A DNA stretch of 64,000 bases from Nonomuraea cavernae (GTDB lineage Bacteria; Actinomycetota; Actinomycetes; Streptosporangiales; Streptosporangiaceae): positions 141,470 through 205,469 of the forward strand of contig NZ_BMNH01000013.1 of assembly GCF_014646355.1 (NCBI RefSeq), read 5' to 3'. Positions within the stretch are counted from its first letter, which is position 1. The number at the start of each line of letters is the position of its first letter. Of this stretch, positions 25,494 through 34,297 are shown one piece after another. The translations under genes and the position numbers were made by a program. The notes beneath the pieces are model-generated. The model was not told the origin of the DNA, did not search any database, and was given only the letters and a program-made list of their open reading frames with translations.

Positions 25494-27008
25494 TCATGAC
25501 AGCCGGACGCTCTGCCTGATGCGGGCCTGGGTGGCGTCGTCGCAGCTGTTCTTGGCGCAGAAGTACATCAGCAGCATCATCGGCTCGGGCCGGCGGTCGA
25601 CGATGTAGGTGACGAAACCGAGCCGCACGCCGCTGTTGCGGTCGGTCAGCGAGCCGGTGTAGCGGGTGGCCGGGCTGGTGCCCGCCTGCTCGGTGACCGG
25701 GCCGCTCACGTCGATCTTGCCGGGCAGCAGGCCCTCCAGGGTCGCCCGCATCTGGACGTCGGTGGCGGTGGTGCTGAGCGTCTCGGAGAGCTGGACGTAG
25801 ACGCCGACGGCGCCGTCGGGGTCGTCGGTGATGATCGGCACCACCGGGGTCCAGTCGGCGCCCGCGCCGGACACGAACAACGTCTCGAACTCGGCGACGT
25901 GCGGCGAGGCCACCGCGAAGAGGTCGCCGTGGGTCCGCACACTCCAGCCGGCCGGATGCTCGAACGACAGCGGCGCGGCCGGCGTGCTCTGGTAGCGGGT
26001 CCAGGCATCACCCCGCTGGGTCATGACCAGGAGCACGACCAGGGCCAGCGCCGCGACCGCCGCGGTGATCGTGGCGGCGATGATCGGCAGCCGCCCTGGC
26101 CGGCCGGGGCGCGCCGGGCGGCGGTGCCGCACCCCGGAGAGCTGAGTGGGCGGCGGCGCGGCCGGGTGGCCGCTGATGGCGTCGCGCAGCGCGGTGACGA
26201 ACTCGGCGCAGCTCGGGTAGCGCTCCTCCGGCGACTTGGCCAGCGCGCGGTTCATCACCACGTCGACGTCGGCCGGCAGCTCCGGCCGCACCTGCGACAG
26301 CGGCGTGGGCTGCTCGGCCAGGTGCGCCCAGAGCAGCGCGATGTCGTTGTCGCGCTGAAAGGGCAGCCGCCCGGACAGCGCCTCGTAGACCACGCAGGCC
26401 AGCGCGTACTGGTCGCACCTGCCGTCGATGTGCTCCTTGTTGATCTGCTCGGGCGACATGTAGCGCGGTGTGCCGATGAACTGGTCGGTCTGCGTCAGCC
26501 CGGAGATGGACGTGCGGTGCTTGGTGATGCCGAAGTCGGTCAGGTAGACGTGATCGCCGGCCAGCAGGATGTTGGCCGGCTTCACGTCGCGGTGGATCAG
26601 GTCGTGCGCGTGCGCCGCGTCGAGCGCGGCGGCGACCTGGACGAAGATCTGGTTGGCCTGCGCGATCGGCAGCGGCCCCCGGTCGTAGATGAGGCGGCGC
26701 AGGTCGAGCCCGTCGACGTAGCGCATCGAGATGTACAGCACGCCGTCGGCGTCGGCGTTGGCCTCGTAGATCGGGATGATGTTGGGGTGCTCGATGCTGG
26801 CGACCGTCCTGGACTCCAGGATGAACCTCTGCCGGAAGCGGTCGTCGACGCTGAGCACCGGATTGAGGATCTTGAGCGCGACGCGGCGGCTCAGCCTCGG
26901 ATCGAGCGCCAGGTAGACGACGGCCATGCCGCCCTTGCCGACGATGTCCTCGATGTAATATCCGGCCACCTCCTGGCCGATGAGGGATCTGTCGTTCAAT
27001 TGCATCAC
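25494..27008 (-). CDS. Transmembrane serine/threonine protein kinase
   Basis: 504 residues. A complete Hanks-type kinase domain (about 15-280): glycine loop GKGGMAVVY, Lys46 in VALK, HRDVKPANIL with Asp141, DFG at 158-160, and APE-like MSPEQ. One membrane helix (IIAATITAAVAALALVVLLVM) then an extracellular domain of about 170 residues (YQSTPAAPLSFEHPAGWSV...), a fold often seen in actinobacterial Pkn proteins (DUF-type PASTA-less sensor). GTG start overlaps the stop of the upstream pseudoprotease gene (GTGATG), so the two proteins are coupled. It probably senses an extracellular signal. Confidence 0.92.
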   Translation of the reverse strand: MMQLNDRSLIGQEVAGYYIEDIVGKGGMAVVYLALDPRLSRRVALKILNPVLSVDDRFRQRFILESRTVASIEHPNIIPIYEANADADGVLYISMRYVDGLDLRRLIYDRGPLPIAQANQIFVQVAAALDAAHAHDLIHRDVKPANILLAGDHVYLTDFGITKHRTSISGLTQTDQFIGTPRYMSPEQINKEHIDGRCDQYALACVVYEALSGRLPFQRDNDIALLWAHLAEQPTPLSQVRPELPADVDVVMNRALAKSPEERYPSCAEFVTALRDAISGHPAAPPPTQLSGVRHRRPARPGRPGRLPIIAATITAAVAALALVVLLVMTQRGDAWTRYQSTPAAPLSFEHPAGWSVRTHGDLFAVASPHVAEFETLFVSGAGADWTPVVPIITDDPDGAVGVYVQLSETLSTTATDVQMRATLEGLLPGKIDVSGPVTEQAGTSPATRYTGSLTDRNSGVRLGFVTYIVDRRPEPMMLLMYFCAKNSCDDATQARIRQSVRLS

Positions 27009-28495
27009 GTCTCGCTGGGGTTACCGCAGTAGCCGCAGAACCGGTGCGCGTGCCCCAGCCGCATCCCGCACGCCGTGCAGTACTTGACGGACGGATCCTG
27101 GGACTTGACGGGCGGGTCCTGCGTGGTGAGCACCTGCTTCTGCTGGGGGATGATCGCGAAGGGCTGCGACCTGCGCACGACCACGGTCTGGTTGGACCCC
27201 TCGTCGAGCGGCGGTTGACGCTGGCCGGCCGGCGGCGGCAGGTCGGGCGGCGGCTCCTCGGGCGCGCGGCGCCGCCACAGCACGAACGCCCCGGCGCCCG
27301 CCGCCATGAACAGCACGCCGGCCACCACGATGAACGGCCACAGCGGCGTGGACCGGCTCACCGGCGCCGCCGCCTTCTTCGTGCCCTGATCCTCGGGGCC
27401 GCCCCGCTTGGCCAGTGAGTCCTTCAGCAGCGTGGCGGCCACCACATTGCCGGGATAGAGCTCCAGCACGCGCTGGAAGCCCGGCGCGGCCTCGGTGTAG
27501 TACTTGGTGTGGTAGCGGGTCAGCGCCGCCTCGAAGGCGGTGTCGATCGGGCCTCTGCGCGGCGTCACCCCGGCCTTGGTCAGAGCCGCGTTGATCTCCC
27601 TGACGCCGATCATCCTGGCGTCCTTGCCGCCGCCGATGAGCATGCCGATGATGTGGCCGTCCTTGTCGCCGATGACCGGCGCCCCGCGCAGGCCGCGGTC
27701 GGCCAGGCCGCCCAGCTTGACCGGCTCGTCCACCTTCTTGTCGGGGTCGGCGAACTGCCTGCCCTTCTCACCGGCGCCGCCGCCCTTGCCGAGGTGGGCG
27801 ATCTCGACGGTCTCCTTGACCTCAGGGCCGGGCCTGCCGATGAAGCCCGCGATGTTCGTGGGCGAGCCCTGCTGGTCGGGCACCTTGTCGGCGAGCGGGG
27901 CCGTGGGCAGGCCGACGCTGCCGATGACCCGGCCCGACGTCGTCAGCACGGCGGGGCTGTCGGGCCGGGGCCCGGCCTTGACGAGCTCGGCCTTGAGTCC
28001 CTTGGGGTCGGCCGGCGAGACGTTGGGGAAGACCGTGATGTCGGTGCTGACCTCGAAGATGCAGGTGGCCTTGGCCGACTTGGGCGGGTAGCACTGCCGC
28101 AGGTGCTTGTCGAGCAGGTCGTCCTTGAGCTTGTGCCGCTCGAAGTCGGCCGGGATCTTCACGTCGTGGTGCTCGGCGAAGATCCGGTTGGCCGCGTAGA
28201 CGGCCACGTCCTGTTCGTTCTTGACGACCCGGGTGAGTGTGACGATCGCTCCCTCGGGGCTGACCACGGTGCCCGTGCCCACGCCGATGGGCACGTCGTA
28301 GGACCGTTCCACGTGCACCAGGTCACCTATGTGGTCGAGCAGGGTGATCTCGACGTGCGCGGTGGCCTCGACGCGCACCACGGCCGGAGTCACCAGATCG
28401 GTGATGCCGCTGGGGTGCTCGTGCGCCGCCACGGGCAGGGCGAGCAGCACGAGTGCCACCGCGGCACCGCCGGCCAGAGCTGTGAGACGCGCCAT
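27005..28495 (-). CDS. Trypsin-like pseudoprotease with membrane helix and zinc-ribbon tail
   Basis: 496 residues. Signal peptide (to about residue 24), an HtrA/trypsin-like domain, a tetratrico-like stretch (YHTKYYTEAAPGFQRVLELYP, about 335-360), a membrane helix (LWPFIVVAGVLFMAAGAGAFVL), then a cytoplasmic tail ending in a zinc ribbon (YCTACGMRLGHAHRFCGYCG). The usual catalytic-His position (TNxHVV) reads TLTRVV, and the nucleophile position (GNSGGP) reads GLRGAPV, so serine protease activity is unlikely. It is translationally coupled to the downstream Ser/Thr kinase and probably acts as a sensor or partner for it. Confidence 0.75.
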   Translation of the reverse strand: MARLTALAGGAAVALVLLALPVAAHEHPSGITDLVTPAVVRVEATAHVEITLLDHIGDLVHVERSYDVPIGVGTGTVVSPEGAIVTLTRVVKNEQDVAVYAANRIFAEHHDVKIPADFERHKLKDDLLDKHLRQCYPPKSAKATCIFEVSTDITVFPNVSPADPKGLKAELVKAGPRPDSPAVLTTSGRVIGSVGLPTAPLADKVPDQQGSPTNIAGFIGRPGPEVKETVEIAHLGKGGGAGEKGRQFADPDKKVDEPVKLGGLADRGLRGAPVIGDKDGHIIGMLIGGGKDARMIGVREINAALTKAGVTPRRGPIDTAFEAALTRYHTKYYTEAAPGFQRVLELYPGNVVAATLLKDSLAKRGGPEDQGTKKAAAPVSRSTPLWPFIVVAGVLFMAAGAGAFVLWRRRAPEEPPPDLPPPAGQRQPPLDEGSNQTVVVRRSQPFAIIPQQKQVLTTQDPPVKSQDPSVKYCTACGMRLGHAHRFCGYCGNPSET

Positions 28496-28822
28496 CTCCG
28501 CTCCTCTTTCCGAGGGATAGATTCAGGGTCCCAATCACCTGCCGTAAGTCAATAGATGAACGCTAGACAAGCGCTTGCTCAGCACCTGACGTTCACAGAC
28601 GGGCCACGCGATCGGCGTCGACGGCCTCGGCACGTCCGCCGGAATGGCTCCGCGCCGGACCGGCTCGGCGACGAAGAGATTGAGCACCCCCACTAGACCC
28701 CATCGCGGAAATCGTCACCGGTGTTACGCGGGTGCTCGGAAAACTTGATCCCCGGGCTCGTCACCAGGGTCGCCCACGCCGCGGGGATCTCACCGGGACG
28801 GCTCGCTCAACGCGACGCTCGA
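28496..28822. other. Intergenic stretch upstream of the pseudoprotease-kinase operon
   Basis: No credible gene in 327 bases. It should hold the promoter of the minus-strand pseudoprotease gene; the base composition near 28555-28580 (GAACGCTAGACAAGCGCTTG) includes CAAGCGCTTG, a 10-base palindrome that could be an operator. No riboswitch-like conservation seen. Confidence 0.5.
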
Positions 28823-28844
28823 TCAGTCGCGACGCTCGATCAGG
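28811..28844. repeat. 17-bp tandem duplication spanning the Uma2 stop codon
   Basis: Two direct copies of CGCGACGCTCGATCAG(T/G) sit end to end. The second copy encodes the last residues of the Uma2 protein (LIERRD) and the junction provides the stop codon; the first copy is a non-coding duplicate. Same layout as the arrays at 18001 and 49391. Confidence 0.85.
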
Positions 28845-29449
28845 TCGGCGGGGTCGAAGCTGACGGGGTACGGCTCGCGCAGGGTGACGACGCTCCCTGC
28901 CTTGTAAGCGGCGGGCGGCCGGTAGGTCTCGCCGTCGAGCTCGTAGACGTAGACGGTGGGGCCTTCGGCCAACTCGATGCGCCAGTAGACCGGAATGCCC
29001 GCCGCCGCGTACGCCTCCGTCTTGAGGAGCCGGTCGCGCGCCTGCGTGCTCGGACTGACCACTTCCACCGCGAGCCGGATGTCAGCGGGCGAGAACATGA
29101 GCCGCACCGCCTCCACCGAGGTGACCGGCACGACCGCGAGATCGGGAATATAGAAGTCCTTGTCGCTGACCCGCAGGTTGATGGTGGTCAGCGCCTCCAG
29201 ATCCGGAGGGCTGGCATTCTCCAACATGATCAAGGCACGCGTGATGACACGCTGGTGTAGGGGGGTGGGGGCAGGGCTCACCAGTAGGCTCCCGTTGAAG
29301 AGCTCATAGCGATTCCCGTCATCGGGGAACTTGAGCAGGTCGTCGACAGAGAAGGGTGGCACGCCAGGAAGGACCGTGCGCCCAGTCGTCGGTTCGGTCG
29401 TCGCCAATGCGGTCACCCACCCATCGTCACGGATCACGCCCTTGCGCAC
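28823..29449 (-). CDS. Uma2-family (DUF820) PD-(D/E)XK-like protein
   Basis: 208 residues. Features: YELFNGSLLVSPAPTPLHQ at about 45-65, FYIPDLAVVP with the active-site Asp, LAVEVVSPSTQARDRLLKT with Glu/Lys, and YWRIEL; this is the Uma2 restriction-endonuclease-like fold. It has not been tied to a defined function in actinomycetes, where many copies occur. The GTG start at 29449 has GGGGAAG eight bases upstream inside the end of cbiZ, so it is read from the cobalamin operon. GTG at 29416 is an alternative start. Confidence 0.83.
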   Translation of the reverse strand: MRKGVIRDDGWVTALATTEPTTGRTVLPGVPPFSVDDLLKFPDDGNRYELFNGSLLVSPAPTPLHQRVITRALIMLENASPPDLEALTTINLRVSDKDFYIPDLAVVPVTSVEAVRLMFSPADIRLAVEVVSPSTQARDRLLKTEAYAAAGIPVYWRIELAEGPTVYVYELDGETYRPPAAYKAGSVVTLREPYPVSFDPADLIERRD

Positions 29450-29452
29450 ATG

Positions 29453-30124
29453 CTACTTCCCCACATTCCCTGACTCTCTGTCATAGGGCCGCCACTCTTC
29501 GGCGCCGCGGCGGACGGCGGCGTGGACCGCGCGGGCGAGCCGGGCGCCCCAGGTCGAGCGGGGGCCCGCGAACAGCTCCTCGGTGCCGCCGGCCGATACG
29601 ACGACGCAGACCGCGTCGGAGGCGGTCCCCGTGCCGGCGAAGCCCGCCTCGGCCAGCGCCTGGGTCTTGGCCTCCGTCACCGTCATGACGGCGTTGACCA
29701 GCGCGGCGTCGGTCATCGCCACCGGCAGCGTGGCCATGATGTTGATCGTGCCCACGGGCGGGGCGACGCCCAGCATCGGGGCCAGCTCCGGGTCGGCGGC
29801 GCCTTCGGGTGCGGCGGCCCACGTCGGCACGCGCAGCCCGACGGTGGCGACGGCCCGCACGCCCCCGTCCTCGGCGGTCACGTACCGGTCCACGGAGGCG
29901 GCCGTCATCATCCCCACCCCTTCACCCGGAGGCGCCAGCCCGGCCAGGTGCTCGACCGGGTCCGTCCGCGCGTAGCCGGCCACGACCTGCGCGTTCAGCA
30001 CCCAGGAGCGGGGGCCGATGCCGCCGCCGAGCACGGCCGAGGAGATCGCCCGCCGGCCAGGCCCTAACTCCCACAGCAGCGATCCCAGCCGCGCGCCCTC
30101 TTCGACCCGGTAGGTGAGTTTCAC
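29453..30124 (-). CDS. cbiZ: Adenosylcobinamide amidohydrolase
   Basis: 223 residues from GTG at 30124, whose GTGA overlaps the stop of btuD. The LSSAVLGGGIGPRSWVLNAQVV-like opening (here RAISSAVLGGGIGP), VGMMTAASVDRY and VTEAKTQALAEAGF GTGTASDAV segments match CbiZ, which hydrolyses the amide linking cobinamide to the aminopropanol side chain to give cobyric acid for salvage of imported corrinoids. Placed behind a B12 uptake system under a cobalamin riboswitch, the family and context agree well. Cytosolic. Confidence 0.88.
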   Translation of the reverse strand: MKLTYRVEEGARLGSLLWELGPGRRAISSAVLGGGIGPRSWVLNAQVVAGYARTDPVEHLAGLAPPGEGVGMMTAASVDRYVTAEDGGVRAVATVGLRVPTWAAAPEGAADPELAPMLGVAPPVGTINIMATLPVAMTDAALVNAVMTVTEAKTQALAEAGFAGTGTASDAVCVVVSAGGTEELFAGPRSTWGARLARAVHAAVRRGAEEWRPYDRESGNVGK

Positions 30125-30894
30125 GTTCCTCCTCTGACGAGATGGACGACGGGACGCCCGTCCGGGCCCGGCTCGATCTTCACGTGCGCGTCGAAGTGCG
30201 TGCCGACGAGTTCCTCGGTGAGCACGTGGGCGGGCTTGCCGGCGGCCACCGCGCGGCCCCGGGCGAGCAGCAGCAGGGTGTCGGCGTACAGGCCGGCGAG
30301 GGTCAGGTCGTGCAGTGTGGTGACGACGGTGAGGCCGTCGGCCAGGCGCAGCCGGTCGACCAGATCGAGCACCTGCTGCTGGTGGCCGAGATCCAGGGCG
30401 GTGGTGGGCTCGTCGAGCAGGAGTACGAGCGCCTGCTGGGCGAGCGCCCTGGCCAGCACCACGCGCTGCCGCTCCCCGCCGGAAAGCTCGCCCACCCGGC
30501 GGGCCGCGAAGCCGGTCAGGTCGAGCCGGTCGAGCACCGACGCGGTGATGTCCCGGTCGTGGCGGCTCTCCCTGCCGAAGTGGGAGACATACGGAGTGCG
30601 GCCCAGCAGGGCGTAGTCGAACACCGTCATGTCGGGCGGCAGCGCCGGGCTCTGGGGCGCGTAGGCGACCAGGCGGGCCCGGTCCCTGGGCCGCAGCGCG
30701 GCGGCGGGGCGGCCGTCGAGCGTCACCTCGCCCCGGTGGGCGACCAGGCCCATGACGGCCTTGACCAGGGTGGATTTGCCGGCGCCGTTCGGGCCGATGA
30801 CGGCCAGCCACTCGCCGCGCCGGACGCGGAGGCCGACCTCGGTGAGCACCTCGCGCTCGCCGAGCCGTACGGACAGGGAGGTCGTCTCGATCAC
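30121..30894 (-). CDS. btuD: Cobalamin ABC transporter ATP-binding protein
   Basis: 257 residues. Walker A GPNGAGKST, Q-loop APQSPALPP, signature LSGGERQRVVLARAL, Walker B LLLDEPTTALD and H-loop TLHDL are in order. GTG at 30894 overlaps the permease stop as GTGA. FecE/BtuD-type ATPase for vitamin B12, judged from the riboswitch, binding protein and CbiZ in the same operon rather than from the ATPase sequence itself. Confidence 0.9.
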   Translation of the reverse strand: MIETTSLSVRLGEREVLTEVGLRVRRGEWLAVIGPNGAGKSTLVKAVMGLVAHRGEVTLDGRPAAALRPRDRARLVAYAPQSPALPPDMTVFDYALLGRTPYVSHFGRESRHDRDITASVLDRLDLTGFAARRVGELSGGERQRVVLARALAQQALVLLLDEPTTALDLGHQQQVLDLVDRLRLADGLTVVTTLHDLTLAGLYADTLLLLARGRAVAAGKPAHVLTEELVGTHFDAHVKIEPGPDGRPVVHLVRGGT

Positions 30895-31982
30895 GTGGCG
30901 GCCTGCCGGGTCATCCGCAGCACGGCGACGAAGAACGGCGCGCCGACGAACATGGTGACGACCCCGATGGGCAGCTCGGCGGGGGCCATGACGGTGCGCG
31001 CCAGCAGGTCGGCGAGCACCAGGAAGGCGGCGCCGCCGATCAGCGAGAGCGGCAGCACGATGCGGTACGAGCCGCCCGCGAGCCGCCTGACCGCGTGCGG
31101 GATGACGATGCCGACGAAGCCGATCAGGCCGCTGGCGGCGACGGCCGCCGCGGTGGCCAGCGAGGCGGCCAGCAGGACCGCCAGCCGCACCGCGCCCGCC
31201 CGCAGGCCCAGGCCGGTGGCCTCCTCGTCGCCGACGGACAGCACGTCGAGCAGGCGGCCGTGCAGGATCAGCAGCACGGAGGACACGGCGGCGTACGGCA
31301 GGACCGTCCAGAGCTGGTCCCACCCGCCGCCGACGTCGCCCAGGATCCAGGAGTAGATCCGCTGCAGTTCCTCGACCTTCAGTTGCTGGACGAACGTCTG
31401 GATCGCGGTCAGGAACGAGGTGACCGCCACCCCGGCCAGCACGAGCGTCGCCGTGCCGCCCGCCCGGCCGGCGGTGTTGCCCAGGAGGTACGCCAGGAAG
31501 ACGCCGCCGACCGCGCCCGCGAAGGCGGCCACCGGGACGCCGCCGGGCAGGCCGGGCAGCAACACGATCACCACGGTCGCGGCCAGTCCGGCGCCGGCCG
31601 CGGCGCCCAGCAGGTACGGGTCGGCCAGCGGGTTGCGGAACACGCCCTGGTAGCCGGCCCCGGCGATGGCCAGCAGCCCGCCCACCACGGCCGCGACGAG
31701 CACTCTGGGCAGGCGGAGCTCGTACAGGAGTCCCTGCTCGACGGGGGTCAGGCCGGAGTCGACCGTCACGAACGGCAGCCAGTCGAGCGCCTGCAGGACC
31801 ACCTGCCACGGTGAGATGTCGGCGGCGCCGCCGAGCAGGCCGGCCAGCATGGCGCCGGCCAGCACGACGAGCGCCACGGCGACCTGGAGCGGACGGGCGC
31901 GGGACGGGCGGGCCTGGAGGGGCCCGTGTTCCGCGCCCGCCCGCGAGCCGGGCCGGGCCAGGGGCGAGCGGCTGGAGAGCAC
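30891..31982 (-). CDS. btuC: Cobalamin ABC transporter permease
   Basis: 363 residues, FecCD/BtuC family (about ten helices). Diagnostic segments: LRLPRVLVAAVVGGLLAIAGA, QGVFRNPLADPYLLGAAAGA and GLIGFVGIVIPHAVRRL (the ATPase-coupling loop). The start is GTG at 31982, sharing one base with the binding-protein stop (TAGTG), so it is translationally coupled. Membrane channel for B12 driven by btuD. Confidence 0.9.
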   Translation of the reverse strand: MLSSRSPLARPGSRAGAEHGPLQARPSRARPLQVAVALVVLAGAMLAGLLGGAADISPWQVVLQALDWLPFVTVDSGLTPVEQGLLYELRLPRVLVAAVVGGLLAIAGAGYQGVFRNPLADPYLLGAAAGAGLAATVVIVLLPGLPGGVPVAAFAGAVGGVFLAYLLGNTAGRAGGTATLVLAGVAVTSFLTAIQTFVQQLKVEELQRIYSWILGDVGGGWDQLWTVLPYAAVSSVLLILHGRLLDVLSVGDEEATGLGLRAGAVRLAVLLAASLATAAAVAASGLIGFVGIVIPHAVRRLAGGSYRIVLPLSLIGGAAFLVLADLLARTVMAPAELPIGVVTMFVGAPFFVAVLRMTRQAAT

Positions 31983-32956
31983 TAGCGGCCGGCCGCCTTG
32001 GCGACCGCGGCGCCGACCGTCTCGGCGAAGTCCACGACGCGCGGCCCCCAGCGGGAGGCGATGTCGTCGTCGAGCTGCACCACCTGGTCGTTCCTGATGG
32101 CGGACAGTCCCTTCCAGCCCGGCCGCTCGGCCAGCGTCGCCTTGCTCTGCCCGCAGCACTTGACGTCGGCCAGGAAGATCAGGTCGGGATCGGCCTCGGC
32201 GACGAACTCGGCTGACAGCTTGGGATAGCCGCCCGCCGGGTCCGGGGCCTTGTCGGCGATGTTGGTGAGGCCGAAGATGCCGTAGATCTGGCCGATGAAG
32301 GTGGTGGACGTCACGGCGTAGGGCGTCTGGTCGAGCTCGTGGTAGTAGGTGAGCTCGTGGTCCTTGGGCGTCTCGGCGGCCAGCTTGGCCAGTGACGCCT
32401 TCATGCCGGTCACGAGCTCGCCGGCCCGGTCCTGGTTGCCGGTGGCGGCGCCGAGGTCGGTCATCTGGTCGTAGGCGGCGTCGAGGTCGGCCGGGGCCGT
32501 CTCCAGCAGCACCGGCACGTTCACCTTGCCGAGCTGGGCGACGATCTGTTCGAGGTCGTCGGAGAGGATGACCAGGTCGGGCTTCTCGGCGACGATCGCC
32601 TCGACGTTCGGCTTGTAGCCGGACAGGGCGGTCTTCGGGGCCTGCGGCGGGTGGTTCGACTGGTCGTCGACGGCGATCACCTGGGGGCCGGCGCCGATCG
32701 CGAAGAGTGTCTCGGTGTGGACGGCCGAGAGGGAGATGATCCGCTCGGGCCGGCGCTCGATGGTGACCTTGCCGTTGGCGGCCTCGACGGTGACCGGGAA
32801 TCCGGTGCCCGTGGTGTCGGTGCCCGTGGTGGCGGTGGTGGTGGGGGATGCGGCGGGGGCCGCGGACGTGCTGGCTGTCGTGCCGCTCTGACCACATCCG
32901 GTCAGGACGAGCGTTCCCAGCAGCGCGCCCGCGAAGGCCGTACGTACGGGCCTCAC
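31982..32956 (-). CDS. btuF: Cobalamin-binding lipoprotein
   Basis: 324 residues. A lipobox LVLTGC near residue 20 marks it as a lipoprotein processed by Lgt; the mature protein is a two-lobed helical-backbone binding protein (RIISLSAVHTETLFAIGAGPQVIAVD, KPDLVILSDDLEQIVAQLG). The start GTG at 32956 has AAAGGA six bases upstream; a GTG at 32971 has none. Being the first gene after a cobalamin riboswitch and before btuC, it is most likely the B12/cobinamide receptor outside the membrane. Confidence 0.88.
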   Translation of the reverse strand: MRPVRTAFAGALLGTLVLTGCGQSGTTASTSAAPAASPTTTATTGTDTTGTGFPVTVEAANGKVTIERRPERIISLSAVHTETLFAIGAGPQVIAVDDQSNHPPQAPKTALSGYKPNVEAIVAEKPDLVILSDDLEQIVAQLGKVNVPVLLETAPADLDAAYDQMTDLGAATGNQDRAGELVTGMKASLAKLAAETPKDHELTYYHELDQTPYAVTSTTFIGQIYGIFGLTNIADKAPDPAGGYPKLSAEFVAEADPDLIFLADVKCCGQSKATLAERPGWKGLSAIRNDQVVQLDDDIASRWGPRVVDFAETVGAAVAKAAGR

Positions 32957-33021
32957 GAGAAGTCCTTTCACACTGTCGGAACCGAGAGACCCGCGGAATG
33001 CGACGGATCACCCTTTTCCAC

Positions 33022-33140
33022 GAGGGTTGACGTCAGCGCAGAGGCAGGCGACCTGGCTATGACAGTTGCGGGACAGCGCCGGATTCGCACCGGACTTCGC
33101 TGCAACACTGCGCGTCGGACAAACGCTATCAATCCTCCGC
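33022..33140 (-). ncRNA. Cobalamin riboswitch
   Basis: Read on the minus strand, this leader holds CCGGTGCGAATCCGGCGCTG followed by TCCCGCAACTGT and, after a spacer, the B12 box AGCCAGGTCGCCTGCC at 33041-33058. These conserved blocks in this order are diagnostic of the adenosylcobalamin riboswitch. It lies about 65 bases before btuF. When B12 binds, transcription or translation of the uptake operon is expected to be shut off. Boundaries are approximate. Confidence 0.93.
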
Positions 33141-33325
33141 ATCCACCTGAAGTCAAGGGCCGCCTTCACTGACGTATCCCGTGGTCGGGCCGGCGGGTCA
33201 GGCCGCTCTCACCGCTCCACCGGCAGCCGTGGTCCTGTGCTGCGCTCTGGAGCAAGCGCTGGTCGACATCGGTCTGAAGCGGGATTGGGGCGCTTTTGGA
33301 TCAGCCCGGAGGAGACTTCCGGGCC

Positions 33326-33583
33326 ATGCACCTTCCCATGGGCTCCGTCTCGCGCCTATCACGCGTCCTGCGCCTGAGCCTCGCCGTGGCCGTCGTCTCG
33401 CTGGGCGGCGTGATGGTCTCCTCCGCGCCCGCCGCGGCGGTCAGCCATTCCACCATCGTCTCCGTGGCCCAGGGCCAGCTCAACAACGCGGCCCGCAACC
33501 ACGAGTCGCCACCAACCCCCACGACGGCAACGGCAACGGCAACGACATCAAAACCCTCACCCCCATCCGCCACCGTCCGCTGA
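33326..33583 (+). CDS. Short secreted hypothetical protein, perhaps truncated
   Basis: 85 residues. Signal peptide with an AAA cleavage site (SSAPAAAVSHST), followed by IVSVAQGQLNNAARNHES and a low-complexity PTPTTATATATT tail. The beginning looks like the start of a longer secreted enzyme (the QGQLNNAARNHE segment is enzyme-like), but the frame turns into Pro/Thr repeats from a run of ACGGCA triplets and then stops, so a truncated gene is possible. GGAGGAG ribosome site about 11 bases before ATG 33326. A strong terminator follows at 33615. Function unknown. Confidence 0.45.
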   Translation: MHLPMGSVSRLSRVLRLSLAVAVVSLGGVMVSSAPAAAVSHSTIVSVAQGQLNNAARNHESPPTPTTATATATTSKPSPPSATVR

Positions 33584-33614
33584 CGGACGCACCGTCACGG
33601 TCGGCGAACCGCGA

Positions 33615-33642
33615 AAGGACCCCGGGAGCACCCGGGGTCCTT
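33615..33642. terminator. Strong GC hairpin terminator
   Basis: Twelve-base perfect stem AAGGACCCCGGG and its complement CCCGGGGTCCTT with a four-base loop AGCA, then TTCGTGTT. Lies after the small secreted-protein gene and works in either direction. Confidence 0.8.
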
Positions 33643-33650
33643 CGTGTTGT

Positions 33651-34297
33651 GCCCGCCGGAGGCGCCCACCGGTCACGGCGTAGGTGACCGCCGGTGGCCG
33701 GCCTGACCGAGAACCTCATGCCTCGTCACGGAAGCTGAAAAACTGTGCGGAGATTCCTTGACGACTGATCATTTGTCGTTATCGTCGAAAGCCAACGACG
33801 TCGGAGAATCTTGCTGGAGAAACTTATACGGAGTGTCATCATGCCTCCACAAAGGAGCGACCCCCCGAATGTGACCGCGATCCTCGGGATCGGGCAATCG
33901 GCCCTGACCTGAGGCGAGATCGACCACGGTTTCCCGCGGAGCCCGGAGACCGTGTGCGCCCCGTCGTCCCGCATAAAGCGACGCCACAAATCCGTGAGGA
34001 GGAATGCGGCCGCCGCGTCGAATCGCCGCGCCACAACTCGCGCCTCGTCATTCCACTGCTGCTCTCCGTGTTCTTCTCCGCCGTGTTCTTCTCCGCCGTG
34101 TTCTTCTCCGCCGTATTCTCCGCGTTCATCAGAGTGTGCCTGACGGCGGCTCGGGTGCCGGGGAGATGCCGGGCGGCGACGTCGCCCGCGCCCGTGTGGG
34201 CCGCGCCGCCGCCGATGCTGACGCCGATGCCGATGCTGACGCCGATGCCGATGCCGCCGCCGGCCGCGACGATCGGCCGATCCCTTAGGAGAACAAG
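33651..34297. other. Low-complexity intergenic region upstream of the AfsR-like gene
   Basis: No convincing gene. It contains three perfect 15-bp copies of GTGTTCTTCTCCGCC (34068-34112) and an 18-bp unit GCCGATGCTGACGCCGAT repeated at 34211-34246, plus AT-richer DNA at 33760-33860. The minus strand could encode an AEKNT repeat and the plus strand a FFSAV repeat, but neither gives a recognisable protein. It probably carries the promoter of the regulator, whose ribosome site TTAGGAGAACAAG lies at its end. Confidence 0.6.
34068..34112. repeat. 15-bp tandem repeat, three perfect copies
   Basis: GTGTTCTTCTCCGCC in three perfect copies, followed by a degenerate fourth. The unit keeps the reading frame, but no gene is supported in it. 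Confidence 0.85.
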
